A DNA stretch of 64,000 nucleotides from Zoogloeaceae bacterium (lineage in GTDB: Bacteria > Pseudomonadota > Gammaproteobacteria > Burkholderiales > Rhodocyclaceae). The stretch lies in assembly GCA_031256795.1 (NCBI GenBank), contig JAIRPW010000043.1:1-64000 (forward strand), read 5' to 3'. Shown here one piece after another: positions 53,259 through 62,789 of the stretch. The translations under genes and the position numbers were made by a program. The notes under the pieces were generated by a model. The model was not told where the DNA came from. It searched no databases and was given only the letters and a program-made list of their open reading frames with translations. The stretch's first letter is position 1; each line of letters opens with the position of its first letter.

Positions 53259-55634
53259 ATGAGTAATGTATACGTAATTCCTCTTGAAAAGTTACGCAAA
53301 GAAGATGTTGACGAGGTTGGCGGCAAAAACGCTTCTTTGGGCGAAATGATCAGCCAACTGTCCGGATCCGGGGTGCGCGTTCCGGGAGGATTTGCCACAA
53401 CCGCGCGCGCGTTTCGTCTTTTTCTTTCGCAAAGCGGCCTGAACAAGGAAATTGCCGAAATTCTCGAATCTCTGGATGTGGAAGACGTAAACGCGCTTGC
53501 CCAGGCGGGGGCGCGCATTCGTCAGATGATTGTGGAAACGCCTTTCCCAACCGCGCTTACTGTTGCAATTACTGAACAATATCAACTGCTTGTAAAAGAT
53601 TCTTCAAGTGACGTCTCATTTGCGGTGCGATCGTCCGCCACGGCGGAAGACCTGCCGGACGCCTCTTTCGCCGGTCAGCAGGAAACCTTTCTGAATATTG
53701 TGGGTCTGGACAATATCTTGCACGCGATCAAGGAAGTGTTTGCCTCGCTTTACAATGACCGCGCCATTGCCTATCGCGTACATCAGGGCTTTGTTCATTC
53801 TGAAGTGGCGCTTTCCGCCGGTGTTCAGCGCATGGTGCGCTCAGACAAGGGCGCGGCAGGCGTGATGTTTACGCTGGACACAGAATCTGGATTCCGCGAC
53901 GCAGTCTTTTTAACCGCGAGCTATGGTTTGGGAGAAACTGTCGTGCAGGGCGCGGTTAACCCCGATGAGTTCTATGTGCATAAGCCCATGCTGGAAGCGG
54001 GTAAAAAGGCGATCGTGCGCCGCGCGCTGGGTTCCAAAATGATCCGCATGGTGTTTTCCTCCGAAAAAATCGCCGGGAAATCCACTGTGACAGAAGCGGT
54101 TCCAGAAAATGACCGCCATCGGTTTTCCATTACAGACGCGGAAGTTGAAGAATTGGCGCGTTACGCGGTCATCATCGAAAAGCATTACCAGCGTCCCATG
54201 GACATTGAGTGGGGGCGGGATGGAACGGATAACAAACTTTACATCCTGCAGGCGCGGCCAGAAACAGTAAAATCAAGAGAAGATGGAAACCGGCAGGAAA
54301 AATTCCGCCTGAAAACCTTCTCCAAAGTTCTGGCGGCAGGGCGCGCTATTGGGCAGAGAATTGGCGTAGGGCCTGTGCGCATCGTGCGCGACCCGAAAGA
54401 CATGGACAAAGTGCGCCCCGGCGATGTGCTGGTGGCCGACATGACGGACCCGAACTGGGAACCCGTGATGAAGCGTGCTTCGGCTATCGTGACCAACCGC
54501 GGCGGCAGGACTTGCCACGCCGCGATTATCGCCCGCGAACTGGGAGTTCCGGCCATTGTGGGATGCGGCGACGCGACAGAAACGCTCGCGGAAGACGAAC
54601 GTGTGACAGCCTCCTGCGCGGAAGGGGACACCGGGCATATCTATCGCGGAGAGCTGGAGTTTGAAGTCATCACAAAAGACGTCTCCGCGATGCCGGAAAT
54701 TCCCGTGAAAATCATGATGAACGTCGGCAATCCTGAGTTGGCGTTTGAGTTTGCGCAATTGCCTAATTCCGGAGTGGGATTGGCGCGCGTGGAGTTTGTT
54801 ATCAACAATGTTATCGGTATCCATCCGAAAGCGATTTTGGACATTGAGCATTTGCCGGTTTCCAAGCGCGAGGAGATTGAGCGGCGCGCGCGCGGCTATG
54901 TCAGTCCGGTGGAATTTTTCGTGGAAAAGCTGGCGGAAGGCGTTGCGACCATTGCGGCGGCGTTTTACCCCAAGCCGGTGATTGTCCGGCTTTCAGATTT
55001 TAAATCCAATGAGTATCGCAAACTGCTGGGCGGCGAATTGTATGAGCCGGAAGAGGAAAACCCCATGCTGGGATTCAGAGGCGCGTCGCGTTATCTTGCC
55101 TCGTCTTTCCGGGACTGTTTTGCGCTGGAATGCCGCGCCATGAAAAAAGTCCGCGAAGACATGGGGTTAACGAATGTCTGGCTGATGATTCCCTTTGTGC
55201 GCACCCTGGAAGAAGGGCGGGAAGTTGTTCAGTTGCTGACCAGACACGGGCTGAAACAAGGCGAAAACGACCTGAAAATTATCATGATGTGCGAGATTCC
55301 GTCCAACGCGCTTTTGGCGGAAGAATTTCTGGAAATTTTCGACGGGTTTTCAATTGGCTCCAATGACTTAACGCAGCTTACGCTGGGACTTGACCGGGAT
55401 TCCAGCCTTGTGGCCAATTTGTTTGACGAGAGAAACCCCGCGGTAAAGAAACTCCTGGCAATGGCGATTGAAACCGCCAACCGCAAGGGAAAATACGTAG
55501 GGATTTGCGGCCAGGGACCTTCCGACCACGCGGATCTCGCGGAATGGCTGATGGAGCAGGGCATTCAAAGCATGTCGCTAAACCCAGACACGGTAGTAGA
55601 TACGTGGCAGCGTCTGGCGGCGCGCCAAAAGTAA
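53259..55634 (+). CDS. ppsA: Phosphoenolpyruvate synthase
   Basis: 791 residues from the ATG at 53259 (AAAGGAG upstream). The N-terminal ATP-binding domain has [24 protein letters not shown]; the phosphohistidine motif [21 protein letters not shown] (His about 419) and the C-terminal PEP/pyruvate domain ([19 protein letters not shown]) are intact. It makes PEP from pyruvate and ATP for gluconeogenesis. The ppsR-type regulatory kinase gene usually near ppsA is absent; a PdhR-like gene in the same unit suggests pyruvate-responsive transcription instead. Confidence 0.95.
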   Translation: MSNVYVIPLEKLRKEDVDEVGGKNASLGEMISQLSGSGVRVPGGFATTARAFRLFLSQSGLNKEIAEILESLDVEDVNALAQAGARIRQMIVETPFPTALTVAITEQYQLLVKDSSSDVSFAVRSSATAEDLPDASFAGQQETFLNIVGLDNILHAIKEVFASLYNDRAIAYRVHQGFVHSEVALSAGVQRMVRSDKGAAGVMFTLDTESGFRDAVFLTASYGLGETVVQGAVNPDEFYVHKPMLEAGKKAIVRRALGSKMIRMVFSSEKIAGKSTVTEAVPENDRHRFSITDAEVEELARYAVIIEKHYQRPMDIEWGRDGTDNKLYILQARPETVKSREDGNRQEKFRLKTFSKVLAAGRAIGQRIGVGPVRIVRDPKDMDKVRPGDVLVADMTDPNWEPVMKRASAIVTNRGGRTCHAAIIARELGVPAIVGCGDATETLAEDERVTASCAEGDTGHIYRGELEFEVITKDVSAMPEIPVKIMMNVGNPELAFEFAQLPNSGVGLARVEFVINNVIGIHPKAILDIEHLPVSKREEIERRARGYVSPVEFFVEKLAEGVATIAAAFYPKPVIVRLSDFKSNEYRKLLGGELYEPEEENPMLGFRGASRYLASSFRDCFALECRAMKKVREDMGLTNVWLMIPFVRTLEEGREVVQLLTRHGLKQGENDLKIIMMCEIPSNALLAEEFLEIFDGFSIGSNDLTQLTLGLDRDSSLVANLFDERNPAVKKLLAMAIETANRKGKYVGICGQGPSDHADLAEWLMEQGIQSMSLNPDTVVDTWQRLAARQK

Positions 55635-55641
55635 GGCAAGC

Positions 55642-55674
55642 GAGGGATTTGCGGGCGCGCCCCGCAAATCCCTC
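55642..55674 (+). terminator. Strong hairpin after ppsA
   Basis: A perfect 14-bp inverted repeat (GAGGGATTTGCGGG / CCCGCAAATCCCTC) has a 5-nt loop and begins 7 bp after the ppsA stop. No T-run follows, so it may stabilise the 3' end or work with the next hairpin rather than terminate alone. Confidence 0.55.
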
Positions 55675-55710
55675 AAGCATTGGCTGATAGGAGGAGATCG
55701 AGATTCGCAG

Positions 55711-55738
55711 ATTAAAAAGGAGGCTGCCCCGCCTCCTT
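55711..55738 (-). terminator. Rho-independent terminator of ahcY
   Basis: On the minus strand AAGGAGGC-loop-GCCTCCTT is followed by TTTAAT. The stem is 8 bp with a 6-nt loop and begins 14 bp after the ahcY stop. Confidence 0.75.
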
Positions 55739-55751
55739 GCTCGCGTCAATC

Positions 55752-57149
55752 TCAATAGCGGTAATGCTCCGCTTTGTAAGGTCCATCAATGGGTACGCCA
55801 ATATACGCGGCTTGTTCCGGCAGAAGCGTTGTCAAATGCGCGCCCAGTTTTTTCAGGTGCAGTCGGGCAACCGTTTCGTCCAGTTTTTTCGGCAAGGTAT
55901 ACACGCCTACCGGGTAACTTTCCGGCTTTCCGAAAAGCTCAATTTGCGCCAGCGTCTGGTTGGTAAAAGAGTTACTCATGACGAAACTAGGATGACCCGT
56001 GGCGCAGCCCAAGTTTACAAGCCGCCCCTCCGCCAGAAGAATAAGCCGCTTCCCGTCCGGGAAAATAATATGGTCGACTTGCGGCTTAATGTTTTCCCAC
56101 GGATATTGCTTCAAACTTGCCACGTCAATTTCAGAATCAAAATGCCCGATATTGCACACAATGGCGTTATGTTTCATTGCCTGCATGTGCGTATGCGTAA
56201 TGACGCGCAAATTTCCGGTGGCAGTCACAAAAATATCCCCCAGAGCGGCGGCCTCATCCATGCTGACCACGCGGTATCCTTCCATCGCGGCTTGCAAGGC
56301 GCAGATAGGATCAATCTCGGTCACCCATACCGTCGCGCCCAGACCGCGCAGGGATTGCGCGCATCCCTTGCCCACGTCGCCATAACCCAGCACGACCGCA
56401 ATCTTTCCCGCAACCATTACGTCGGTTGCGCGTTTGACGCCGTCCACCAATGACTCGCGGCATCCGTAAAGATTATCAAACTTGGATTTGGTTACCGAAT
56501 CATTCACATTGATGGCGGGAAATTTGAGTTCGCCTTTTGCGTGCATCTGGTACAGGCGATGTACGCCCGTGGTTGTCTCTTCCGTTACGCCCCGGATGTG
56601 GGCGGCGCGGGTGGAATACCATGCGGGGTCTACTTTCAATTTTTCCCGAATGGCGGAAAAAAGCGCGATTTCTTCTTCACAGGTTGGGTTCGCTACAACA
56701 GAAATATCTTTTTCCGCGCGCGCGCCCAAATGCAGAAGCAGTGTCGCGTCGCCGCCGTCGTCCAGAATCATGTTAGAAAAGCCGTTGTCCGGCCATTCAA
56801 AAATACGATGCGTGTAGTCCCAGTAGTCTTCCAGACTCTCGCCTTTGACCGCAAACACAGAAATGCCTTCCCGCGCAATGGCTGCCGCCGCGTGATCCTG
56901 TGTCGAAAAAATATTACAGGACGCCCAGCGCACCTCCGCGCCCAGCGCGGTCAGCGTTTCGATGAGAACTGCGGTTTGAATGGTCATATGCAGCGAGCCG
57001 CTGATTCGCGCGCCTTTTAGTGGCTGGCTGGCGGCAAATTCCTCACGTGTCGCCATCAGCCCCGGCATTTCAGTTTCGGCAATTGTGATTTCCTTGCGTC
57101 CCCAATCCGCGAGCGCGTAATCGGCGATAACATAGTCATGAACAGTCAT
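55752..57149 (-). CDS. ahcY: Adenosylhomocysteinase (S-adenosylhomocysteine hydrolase)
   Basis: 465 residues from the ATG at 57149 (AAGGA upstream); the ORF begins at 57218. It splits S-adenosylhomocysteine into homocysteine and adenosine. [38 protein letters not shown], the NAD-binding [31 protein letters not shown] and the C-terminal KAEHYRY are all present. An SAH riboswitch lies in the leader, so the gene should be switched on when its substrate builds up. Confidence 0.96.
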   Translation of the reverse strand: MTVHDYVIADYALADWGRKEITIAETEMPGLMATREEFAASQPLKGARISGSLHMTIQTAVLIETLTALGAEVRWASCNIFSTQDHAAAAIAREGISVFAVKGESLEDYWDYTHRIFEWPDNGFSNMILDDGGDATLLLHLGARAEKDISVVANPTCEEEIALFSAIREKLKVDPAWYSTRAAHIRGVTEETTTGVHRLYQMHAKGELKFPAINVNDSVTKSKFDNLYGCRESLVDGVKRATDVMVAGKIAVVLGYGDVGKGCAQSLRGLGATVWVTEIDPICALQAAMEGYRVVSMDEAAALGDIFVTATGNLRVITHTHMQAMKHNAIVCNIGHFDSEIDVASLKQYPWENIKPQVDHIIFPDGKRLILLAEGRLVNLGCATGHPSFVMSNSFTNQTLAQIELFGKPESYPVGVYTLPKKLDETVARLHLKKLGAHLTTLLPEQAAYIGVPIDGPYKAEHYRY

Positions 57150-57235
57150 CAAACTATCCTTCAGAAAAGTGAATCGAAAGCGGAGAGAGGAAAAAAGACA
57201 CGCCTCGCCCCATCTCAAAAACCAATGAACGGGAC

Positions 57236-57324
57236 GAGCGCCGTTGACGCCGATTCACGCAATTCATGCCGCGCGGATACGGTTTCCGAGCCTGGGATTG
57301 AAAATCTCGCAACGCTCCTCGGAG
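57236..57324 (-). ncRNA. S-adenosylhomocysteine (SAH) riboswitch upstream of ahcY
   Basis: The minus-strand leader carries the conserved SAH-riboswitch elements in order: CTCCGAGGAGCGTTGC, CCAGGCTCGG and CAACGGCGCTC, about 85-90 nt before the ribosome site. The first and third segments can pair (GAGCG/CGCTC and GTTG/CAAC), and CCGAG/CTCGG pairs as P1-like, giving the family's pseudoknot layout. SAH riboswitches control ahcY and related genes in Beta- and Gammaproteobacteria. The element sits between the purF 3' end and ahcY. Confidence 0.85.
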
Positions 57325-57362
57325 GGGGCATTCTAACAATGCCGCGCGTGACCGGCAATTTT

Positions 57363-58904
57363 CTATTCGCCGCGCTCCGCGTCCGCGAAAAGCCCCAGTT
57401 CCATTTGCTGCGAATGTTCGCTTTCCTCATCTTGCCCGTTGGCCTTTTTTCTGCGGCGCGCCTCTATGGCGTCCAAGTATTCAGGAGTGACGTCTCCGGT
57501 AATGTAACGACCGTCAAAGCAGGAAGTATCGAAAGCGGAAAGCTGAGGATTGAGCGTGGTAATTGAAGTTTCCAGCATGGATAGATCTTGATAAACCAAT
57601 GCGTCCGCGCCAATTTCCAGGGCAATTTCCGCTTCTGTTTTTCCGTGCGCGATTAGCTCCGCGCGAGTGGGCATATCAATGCCGTAGACGTTGGGATAAC
57701 GCACCGGAGGCGCGGCAGAAGCAAAATACACTTTGAGCGCCCCAGCCGCGCGCGCCATGTCCACAATTTCTTGACTAGTCGTCCCGCGCACAATGGAATC
57801 ATCTACCAAAAGCACCCGCTTGTTTTTGAATTCCTGCCCGATGGTATTGAGCTTTTGCCGCACGGATTTTTTCCGCATCATTTGACCGGGCATAATGAAA
57901 GTGCGCCCAATATAGCGATTTTTCACAAACCCTTCGCGGTAAGGAAGATTCAGCCTCTGTGCCAGTTGCATGGCGGCAGGACGGCTGGAATCCGGAATGG
58001 GAATCACGGCGTCAATCTCCGTAATCGGCAACGAGGCGCGAACCTTGTCTGCCAGATGTTCTCCCATCGAAAGGCGCGCTTCATAGACGGAAACGCCATC
58101 CATCATGGAGTCGGGGCGCGCGAGATAAACATACTCAAAAATGCAGGGAACCAGGCGCGGCGTGTCCGCGCATTGGCGTGAAAAAAACCGCCTTCTGCAA
58201 TCAATGAACACTGCCTCGCCGGGCGCAACATCTCGCATAACCTGGAAACCCAAGGCGTCCAGCGCAACAGATTCTGACGCGAGTAAATATTCCTCTTCCC
58301 CTTCTTTTGTTCGCTGCATACCGACGATCAGCGGACGAATGCCGTATGGATCCCGAAACGCCAAAAGACCATATCCGGCAATCATGGCGACCGCCGCGTA
58401 TGCTCCCTTAACGCGGCGATGCACGCCAGAGACCGCAGAAAAAATAGCGTTCAGATCAAGCCTTACGCCATGCGCGGCTTCCTGCAATTCATGCGCCAGC
58501 ACATTCAGCAGCACTTCAGAATCGGAATTGGTGTTTACATGCCGCAAGTCCTGCTCGAACATTTCAAGTTTCAGGGATTCCGCGTTGATTAGGTTGCCGT
58601 TATGCGCCAGCGCAATGCCGAACGGGGAATTAACGTAGAAAGGCTGCGCTTCCGCGAAATTCCAGGCTGATCCTGCCGTAGGATAACGGCAATGCCCAAT
58701 TCCCCAGTTTCCCGGAAGCGCTCGCATATTGCGGGTGCGGAACACATCCCGCACAAAGCCTGGCCCCTTGTACAAATGGAATGTGTTGCCGTCCGCAGTG
58801 GCAATGCCCGCGGCGTCCTGTCCACGGTGCTGAAGCACCATCAGGCCATCATAGAGCAGCTGATTGACCGGGGTCGTTGCGACAACACCCAAAACACCAC
58901 ACAT
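57363..58904 (-). CDS. purF: Amidophosphoribosyltransferase
   Basis: 513 residues; GGAGG precedes the ATG at 58904. The nucleophile Cys2 is exposed after Met removal (MCGVLGVV). GHCRYPTAGS, NGNLINAE and NTNSDSEVLL mark the glutaminase domain, and VLLVDDSIVRGTTSQEIVDMARAAGA is the PRPP-binding loop. It catalyses the first committed step of purine synthesis. It is last in the folC-dedD-cvpA-purF order. Confidence 0.96.
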   Translation of the reverse strand: MCGVLGVVATTPVNQLLYDGLMVLQHRGQDAAGIATADGNTFHLYKGPGFVRDVFRTRNMRALPGNWGIGHCRYPTAGSAWNFAEAQPFYVNSPFGIALAHNGNLINAESLKLEMFEQDLRHVNTNSDSEVLLNVLAHELQEAAHGVRLDLNAIFSAVSGVHRRVKGAYAAVAMIAGYGLLAFRDPYGIRPLIVGMQRTKEGEEEYLLASESVALDALGFQVMRDVAPGEAVFIDCRRRFFSRQCADTPRLVPCIFEYVYLARPDSMMDGVSVYEARLSMGEHLADKVRASLPITEIDAVIPIPDSSRPAAMQLAQRLNLPYREGFVKNRYIGRTFIMPGQMMRKKSVRQKLNTIGQEFKNKRVLLVDDSIVRGTTSQEIVDMARAAGALKVYFASAAPPVRYPNVYGIDMPTRAELIAHGKTEAEIALEIGADALVYQDLSMLETSITTLNPQLSAFDTSCFDGRYITGDVTPEYLDAIEARRRKKANGQDEESEHSQQMELGLFADAERGE

Positions 58905-58921
58905 TGCGGCCTCCGTAGGAG

Positions 58922-59422
58922 TCAGTGTTTCCGAAATCGAATCCGTTTGGCAATTTCAACGGGCAGCCAGGGACGCATGGCGAGAACGGCAATTTCCAGC
59001 GGACGGGAAAGTTTAGCTTCCCGCCACCAGGGCTGCTGCGGAAACTGTGTCAGCCCGCCCAGCGTCACCAGAATCAGCGCGATACACAAACCGCGCAGAA
59101 AACCAAAGAACAGTCCGGCAAGGCGGTCAAATACGCCCAGACCCAGCGCGTGAATCAGCCTGCGCGCGAGATAACGTACCAGAGAAAGCAAAATCAGCAC
59201 CGCAAAAAAAACCACGATCCATCCCGCGACAATGCGCATGAACGGATCGGCAATCACATCCGCAAAAAGCTGCTGCCCTATTTGTTCGCCAAAAGCGCGC
59301 GCGGTAAAAAAAGCCAAAATCAGAGAAAGCAGGGCGATGATTTCTCCTACAACTCCGCGCCATACTCCCAAAAACATGGAAAGCGCCAGAATGGTCAGGA
59401 CGACGTAATCAAAAACAGTCAT
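58922..59422 (-). CDS. cvpA: CvpA family inner-membrane protein
   Basis: 166 residues with four hydrophobic helices. Starts MTVFDYVVLTILALSMFLGVWRGVVGEIIALLSLI, the CvpA signature. Named for colicin V production; relatives contribute to envelope stress and bile resistance. It overlaps the SPOR gene by 4 bp and lies just before purF, its usual partner. Confidence 0.93.
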   Translation of the reverse strand: MTVFDYVVLTILALSMFLGVWRGVVGEIIALLSLILAFFTARAFGEQIGQQLFADVIADPFMRIVAGWIVVFFAVLILLSLVRYLARRLIHALGLGVFDRLAGLFFGFLRGLCIALILVTLGGLTQFPQQPWWREAKLSRPLEIAVLAMRPWLPVEIAKRIRFRKH

Positions 59423-60135
59423 GCTTTTTCAGGCGCCGACGCAATCTTTGTGCCCTGCAAGTTGATGCGCTCCATCTTTTTCTGGGCGCGTTCCGCTTCC
59501 TCACGATTCCGGAAAGGCCCCGCGCGCACACGGGTCTTTTTTTCCTTTTCCAGCGTTTCGGTATACACCGGAATTCCAAGTTCCCCCAACTTCTTTTTCA
59601 GAGTATTGACATTGGACAAATCGGAGTAAGCGCCAATAAGAATGATATGCGGCGTGCTGTTTGACGCCGCAGCCGCTCCGGGCGTTCGTCCGGCGAGAAT
59701 GGCTGCGGCGCGTTCGGCGTCCAGATCTCGGAGCGGCGGTTCAGAGGGTTTTTGCCGCGCCGACGGCGGGGGCGCGGGCATTGTTTTTGCGGGGGGCGGG
59801 GGTTGCGTATTTTGCGCGGCGGGCTGCGGGCGCGCCGCAACGGTCGCGGAATCCGGCGTGGTTATGGCGGGAGGCGGCAGCGAAACGGCAGCGGTATCTT
59901 TTTGTTCTGCTTGTTCCGGGACGGGTAAGGTATTGAGTTCAAGCAGAATGGCGTCTTCGCCGGGTTTGGCTGGAATACTGATGAGCGGCTCTGAACCAGA
60001 GCTCTGCGGATCGGCGTCCATGACCGCAAGCAGAATTATGGAAGCCAGGAATACAAAGATCACCGCGCCAATCAGCCTACGCCGCGCTTTTTGCTTGAGG
60101 TGCGGCGGAATTTCGCTGTCTGAATATGCCATCAT
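59419..60135 (-). CDS. dedD: SPOR-domain protein, DedD-like
   Basis: 238 residues from the ATG at 60135 (or 60132); the ORF begins at 60180 inside folC. It has a short cytoplasmic start, one membrane helix (LIGAVIFVFLASIILLAVM), a Pro/Ala-rich periplasmic linker (about 75-160) and a C-terminal SPOR domain (IILIGAYSDLSNVNTLKKKLGELGIPVYTE ... RVRAGPFRNREEAERAQKKM) that binds denuded septal peptidoglycan. It acts in cell division. The start overlaps the folC stop (TGATG). Confidence 0.9.
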   Translation of the reverse strand: MMAYSDSEIPPHLKQKARRRLIGAVIFVFLASIILLAVMDADPQSSGSEPLISIPAKPGEDAILLELNTLPVPEQAEQKDTAAVSLPPPAITTPDSATVAARPQPAAQNTQPPPPAKTMPAPPPSARQKPSEPPLRDLDAERAAAILAGRTPGAAAASNSTPHIILIGAYSDLSNVNTLKKKLGELGIPVYTETLEKEKKTRVRAGPFRNREEAERAQKKMERINLQGTKIASAPEKA

Positions 60136-61478
60136 CAGAATACCTTTGGTCTTTTCAGGGAAGACTCCAGACGCCGCCAAACGGCAGCAAGCGTGTGAAA
60201 CGAGCCTATGACGATAATTCTATCACTTTCTTTTGCCGTTTCCCGCGCGTGGTCAAAGGCGTCTTCCGGGCTTTCATAACAGCTCAGCAGAGCGCTTGAA
60301 TCTGCGGCAAGAAGTTTGTCCGCAAGCGCGTCGGCTTTTTGGCCGCGAATTCCGGTTAACGTCGCTATAAACCAGCGCGTGACTTTTCCTTTCAGCGCGG
60401 CAAGGCTGTTTATGGCGTCTTTGTCCGCAAGCATACCCAGGACAGCGTAGGTATTCGCAAAAAACCCCATGTCGTCCAAATTTTCCGCCAGTACGCGCAG
60501 CGCTTCTGGATTGTGTCCCGCGTCCAGCACAATTACGGGGCGTCCCGGCAAAACCTGGAAGCGTCCCGGCAATTCCGCCCGCGCCAGACCTTCGCGGATC
60601 GCCTGCGCGGAAACCGGCAGACGCTCGCGTAGCGCGTCCAGAGCGGCAAGCGCGAGTGACGCGTTGTTGATTTGCGCCGCCCCGCGCAAATTGGGATGCG
60701 CAAGAATACGGCGTTCCAGTTTTTCCGGAGTTTTCCGCCAATATTGCCATTGCAGAGGCGCATCCGTGGTTTTTTGCCAGCCGAAATCACGCCCCGCGAC
60801 AAAGAGCGGGACCTTAAGCGTCGCGGCCTGCCGCAGCACGCTTTCCGGCGGGTGGGCGTCACCGCAGAATGCGGGATGGCCAGAGCGGAAAATCCCCGCT
60901 TTTTCCAGGCCGATTTCCTCGCGCGTCGCGCCCAGCCATTGCTGATGATCTAAATCAATGCTGGTTAGTAGCGCGACGTCGGGGTCGTAAAGGTTTACGG
61001 CGTCCAGGCGTCCGCCCAGACCCACTTCCAGAATCAGCGCCTCGCATTTGGCGGCGGAGAAAATCTGCCAGGCGGCAAGGGTGGCAAACTCGAAATAGGT
61101 TAGCGCGGCATTGCCCGCCGCTTTTCGCGCGCGTTCTACTTCCGCAAACGCTGCGCACAGGGATTCCGCGCGCGCCTCTTCGCCGTTAATGCGCACGCGC
61201 TCGGTAAAACGCAGCAAATGCGGAGAGGTGTAACAGCCCACGCGGTAGCCCGCTCGGACAAGAATCATTTCCAGATAGACTGCGGTCGACCCTTTGCCGT
61301 TTGTACCTGCCAGGGTAAAAATAGGGCAAAAGGGACGCTGTCCCAGAGCCGCGCCGACTTCTCTGACTCGCTGCAATCCCAGTTCAATGCCCGCTTCCCC
61401 TTTGGGATGCAGGCTTTCCAGGTACATCAGCCAGCCGGGAAGATCGGCGGGCAAAACGGCAGCATGTGTGGCGCGCAT
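60135..61478 (-). CDS. folC: Bifunctional dihydrofolate/folylpolyglutamate synthase
   Basis: 447 residues from the ATG at 61478 (MRATHAAVLPADLPGWLMYLE); the ORF starts at 61571. The P-loop is TLAGTNGKGSTAVYLEMIL, with GCYTSPHLLRFTERVRINGE, LEVGLGGRLDAVN and DAGHNPEALRVLAENL following. It adds glutamates to folates. In betaproteobacteria accD usually precedes it; here a FUSC-family gene does. Confidence 0.94.
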   Translation of the reverse strand: MRATHAAVLPADLPGWLMYLESLHPKGEAGIELGLQRVREVGAALGQRPFCPIFTLAGTNGKGSTAVYLEMILVRAGYRVGCYTSPHLLRFTERVRINGEEARAESLCAAFAEVERARKAAGNAALTYFEFATLAAWQIFSAAKCEALILEVGLGGRLDAVNLYDPDVALLTSIDLDHQQWLGATREEIGLEKAGIFRSGHPAFCGDAHPPESVLRQAATLKVPLFVAGRDFGWQKTTDAPLQWQYWRKTPEKLERRILAHPNLRGAAQINNASLALAALDALRERLPVSAQAIREGLARAELPGRFQVLPGRPVIVLDAGHNPEALRVLAENLDDMGFFANTYAVLGMLADKDAINSLAALKGKVTRWFIATLTGIRGQKADALADKLLAADSSALLSCYESPEDAFDHARETAKESDRIIVIGSFHTLAAVWRRLESSLKRPKVF

Positions 61479-61497
61479 GAAAAAACAAGAATAAAAA

Positions 61498-62661
61498 TTA
61501 CGGCAGACGGGTATCTGGCGCGGGATCGGCAAAAGTGTCGGAAGGCAGAATTGCCTGCGGCAGAATACCAATGGGTAAAAGTACGCGAATCACCGCGCGC
61601 AGCCAAAGACTTGTGATTGCGCGGAACCTTGCGCTGTGCAGACAAAACCCTCCCACGAGGCCGACCAGGCAGCCGACGACGGTATCCCAAAAACGCGCCA
61701 TGACCAGAGTATCAACCATCTGGGGAGTCTGGGGAAGGATTGCCGCGTCCGCCAGGAGAATGGTCATGGGCGTGATGAAAACGGCTGCCGCCCCATAATG
61801 GCGCACCACGATAGTTTCTACGAGGAACGACAGCGTCATCATGACGAAGCAAAGCCCCCAGGCGGAAAAAGGAAGCGATAGCAAACCCCAGGCGACAAAA
61901 AGCCCGACGCCCGTGCCCAAGATGCGATGAAACTGCTTGGTCCACATTGTGCGCACGCTCACGTCCTGAATAATTGCCAGACAGCTGATTGGAATCCAAT
62001 ACGCTTTCTCCAGACCCAAAAACCAGGCAAGAAGCAAGGACAGTCCTACGCACGATCCAATAATGACCGAATCGAATACGACAAAATCAAATGTGGCGGC
62101 AGGCAGCGGCGCAATTGGCTTGACGGGGCGCGTGCGTAATGTGACGAGACTATAGACAAAGGCAATAAATACCGCCAAAAGACAACCCAGCGTGATCAGA
62201 CCTGTTTTGAGCGGGATGTCCAGAATTTCACTGGGAGAATACGCGCCGATTGCCGCTGCCATGATGAAGAACGCGCTGCCGGGCGGCCCCAGGCGGTAAA
62301 AGCGGCACAGCATCAAGGTTACAATGGACAGGAAAGTCAGCGAAAGCAGTACCGTGATGGGCAAAAAATGACTGATCAGCCCCAGCGCGTAACTCGCAGA
62401 CATGGCGAACGCGCAAGCAATCAGGCAAATCATACGGTGATACAGCGGCGTTTCCGGCAAGTGTAAAAAAACCAGCCCTCCCAGAGAAGAAATCAGGCCG
62501 TAATCCATATGCCCGAAAAAAGCGCCCACCATCAGCGGTAAACCCACCGACAACGCCGCGGCAAAAGGCATTTGCCACGGGCGGTCGCTTGGGTTGACCT
62601 TGAATAAAGACAGCCATTCCTTCTGAAGAAAAACTACAAAACCAGAATATTTTTTGTACAT
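61498..62661 (-). CDS. FUSC-family membrane protein (aromatic acid exporter-like)
   Basis: 387 residues with about ten membrane helices in two sets separated by a short cytoplasmic loop (RTRPVKPIAPLPAA). It fits the FUSC/YccS/AaeB-type pattern: WQMPFAAALSVGLPLMVGAFFGHMDYGLISSLGG in the first half, and GLEKAYWIPISCLAIIQDVSVRTMWTKQFHRILGTGVG with RFWDTVVGCLVGLVGG in the second. It lacks the cytoplasmic domain of AaeB. It may export aromatic acids or drugs; the neighbouring phenylacetate-CoA ligase is suggestive only. 19 bp upstream of folC. Confidence 0.8.
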   Translation of the reverse strand: MYKKYSGFVVFLQKEWLSLFKVNPSDRPWQMPFAAALSVGLPLMVGAFFGHMDYGLISSLGGLVFLHLPETPLYHRMICLIACAFAMSASYALGLISHFLPITVLLSLTFLSIVTLMLCRFYRLGPPGSAFFIMAAAIGAYSPSEILDIPLKTGLITLGCLLAVFIAFVYSLVTLRTRPVKPIAPLPAATFDFVVFDSVIIGSCVGLSLLLAWFLGLEKAYWIPISCLAIIQDVSVRTMWTKQFHRILGTGVGLFVAWGLLSLPFSAWGLCFVMMTLSFLVETIVVRHYGAAAVFITPMTILLADAAILPQTPQMVDTLVMARFWDTVVGCLVGLVGGFCLHSARFRAITSLWLRAVIRVLLPIGILPQAILPSDTFADPAPDTRLP

Positions 62662-62789
62662 ACAAAGTGCGCAAAAACAGCTTGCTTTTCTTTCAATCTA
62701 CGCAATTTCTTCTAATCAAAGACAGCGGAAAACGATCTCGCCCAGAGGCGCCGTCGCCATCGCGGCGGCGGATGATTGCCGAAAGCGCG

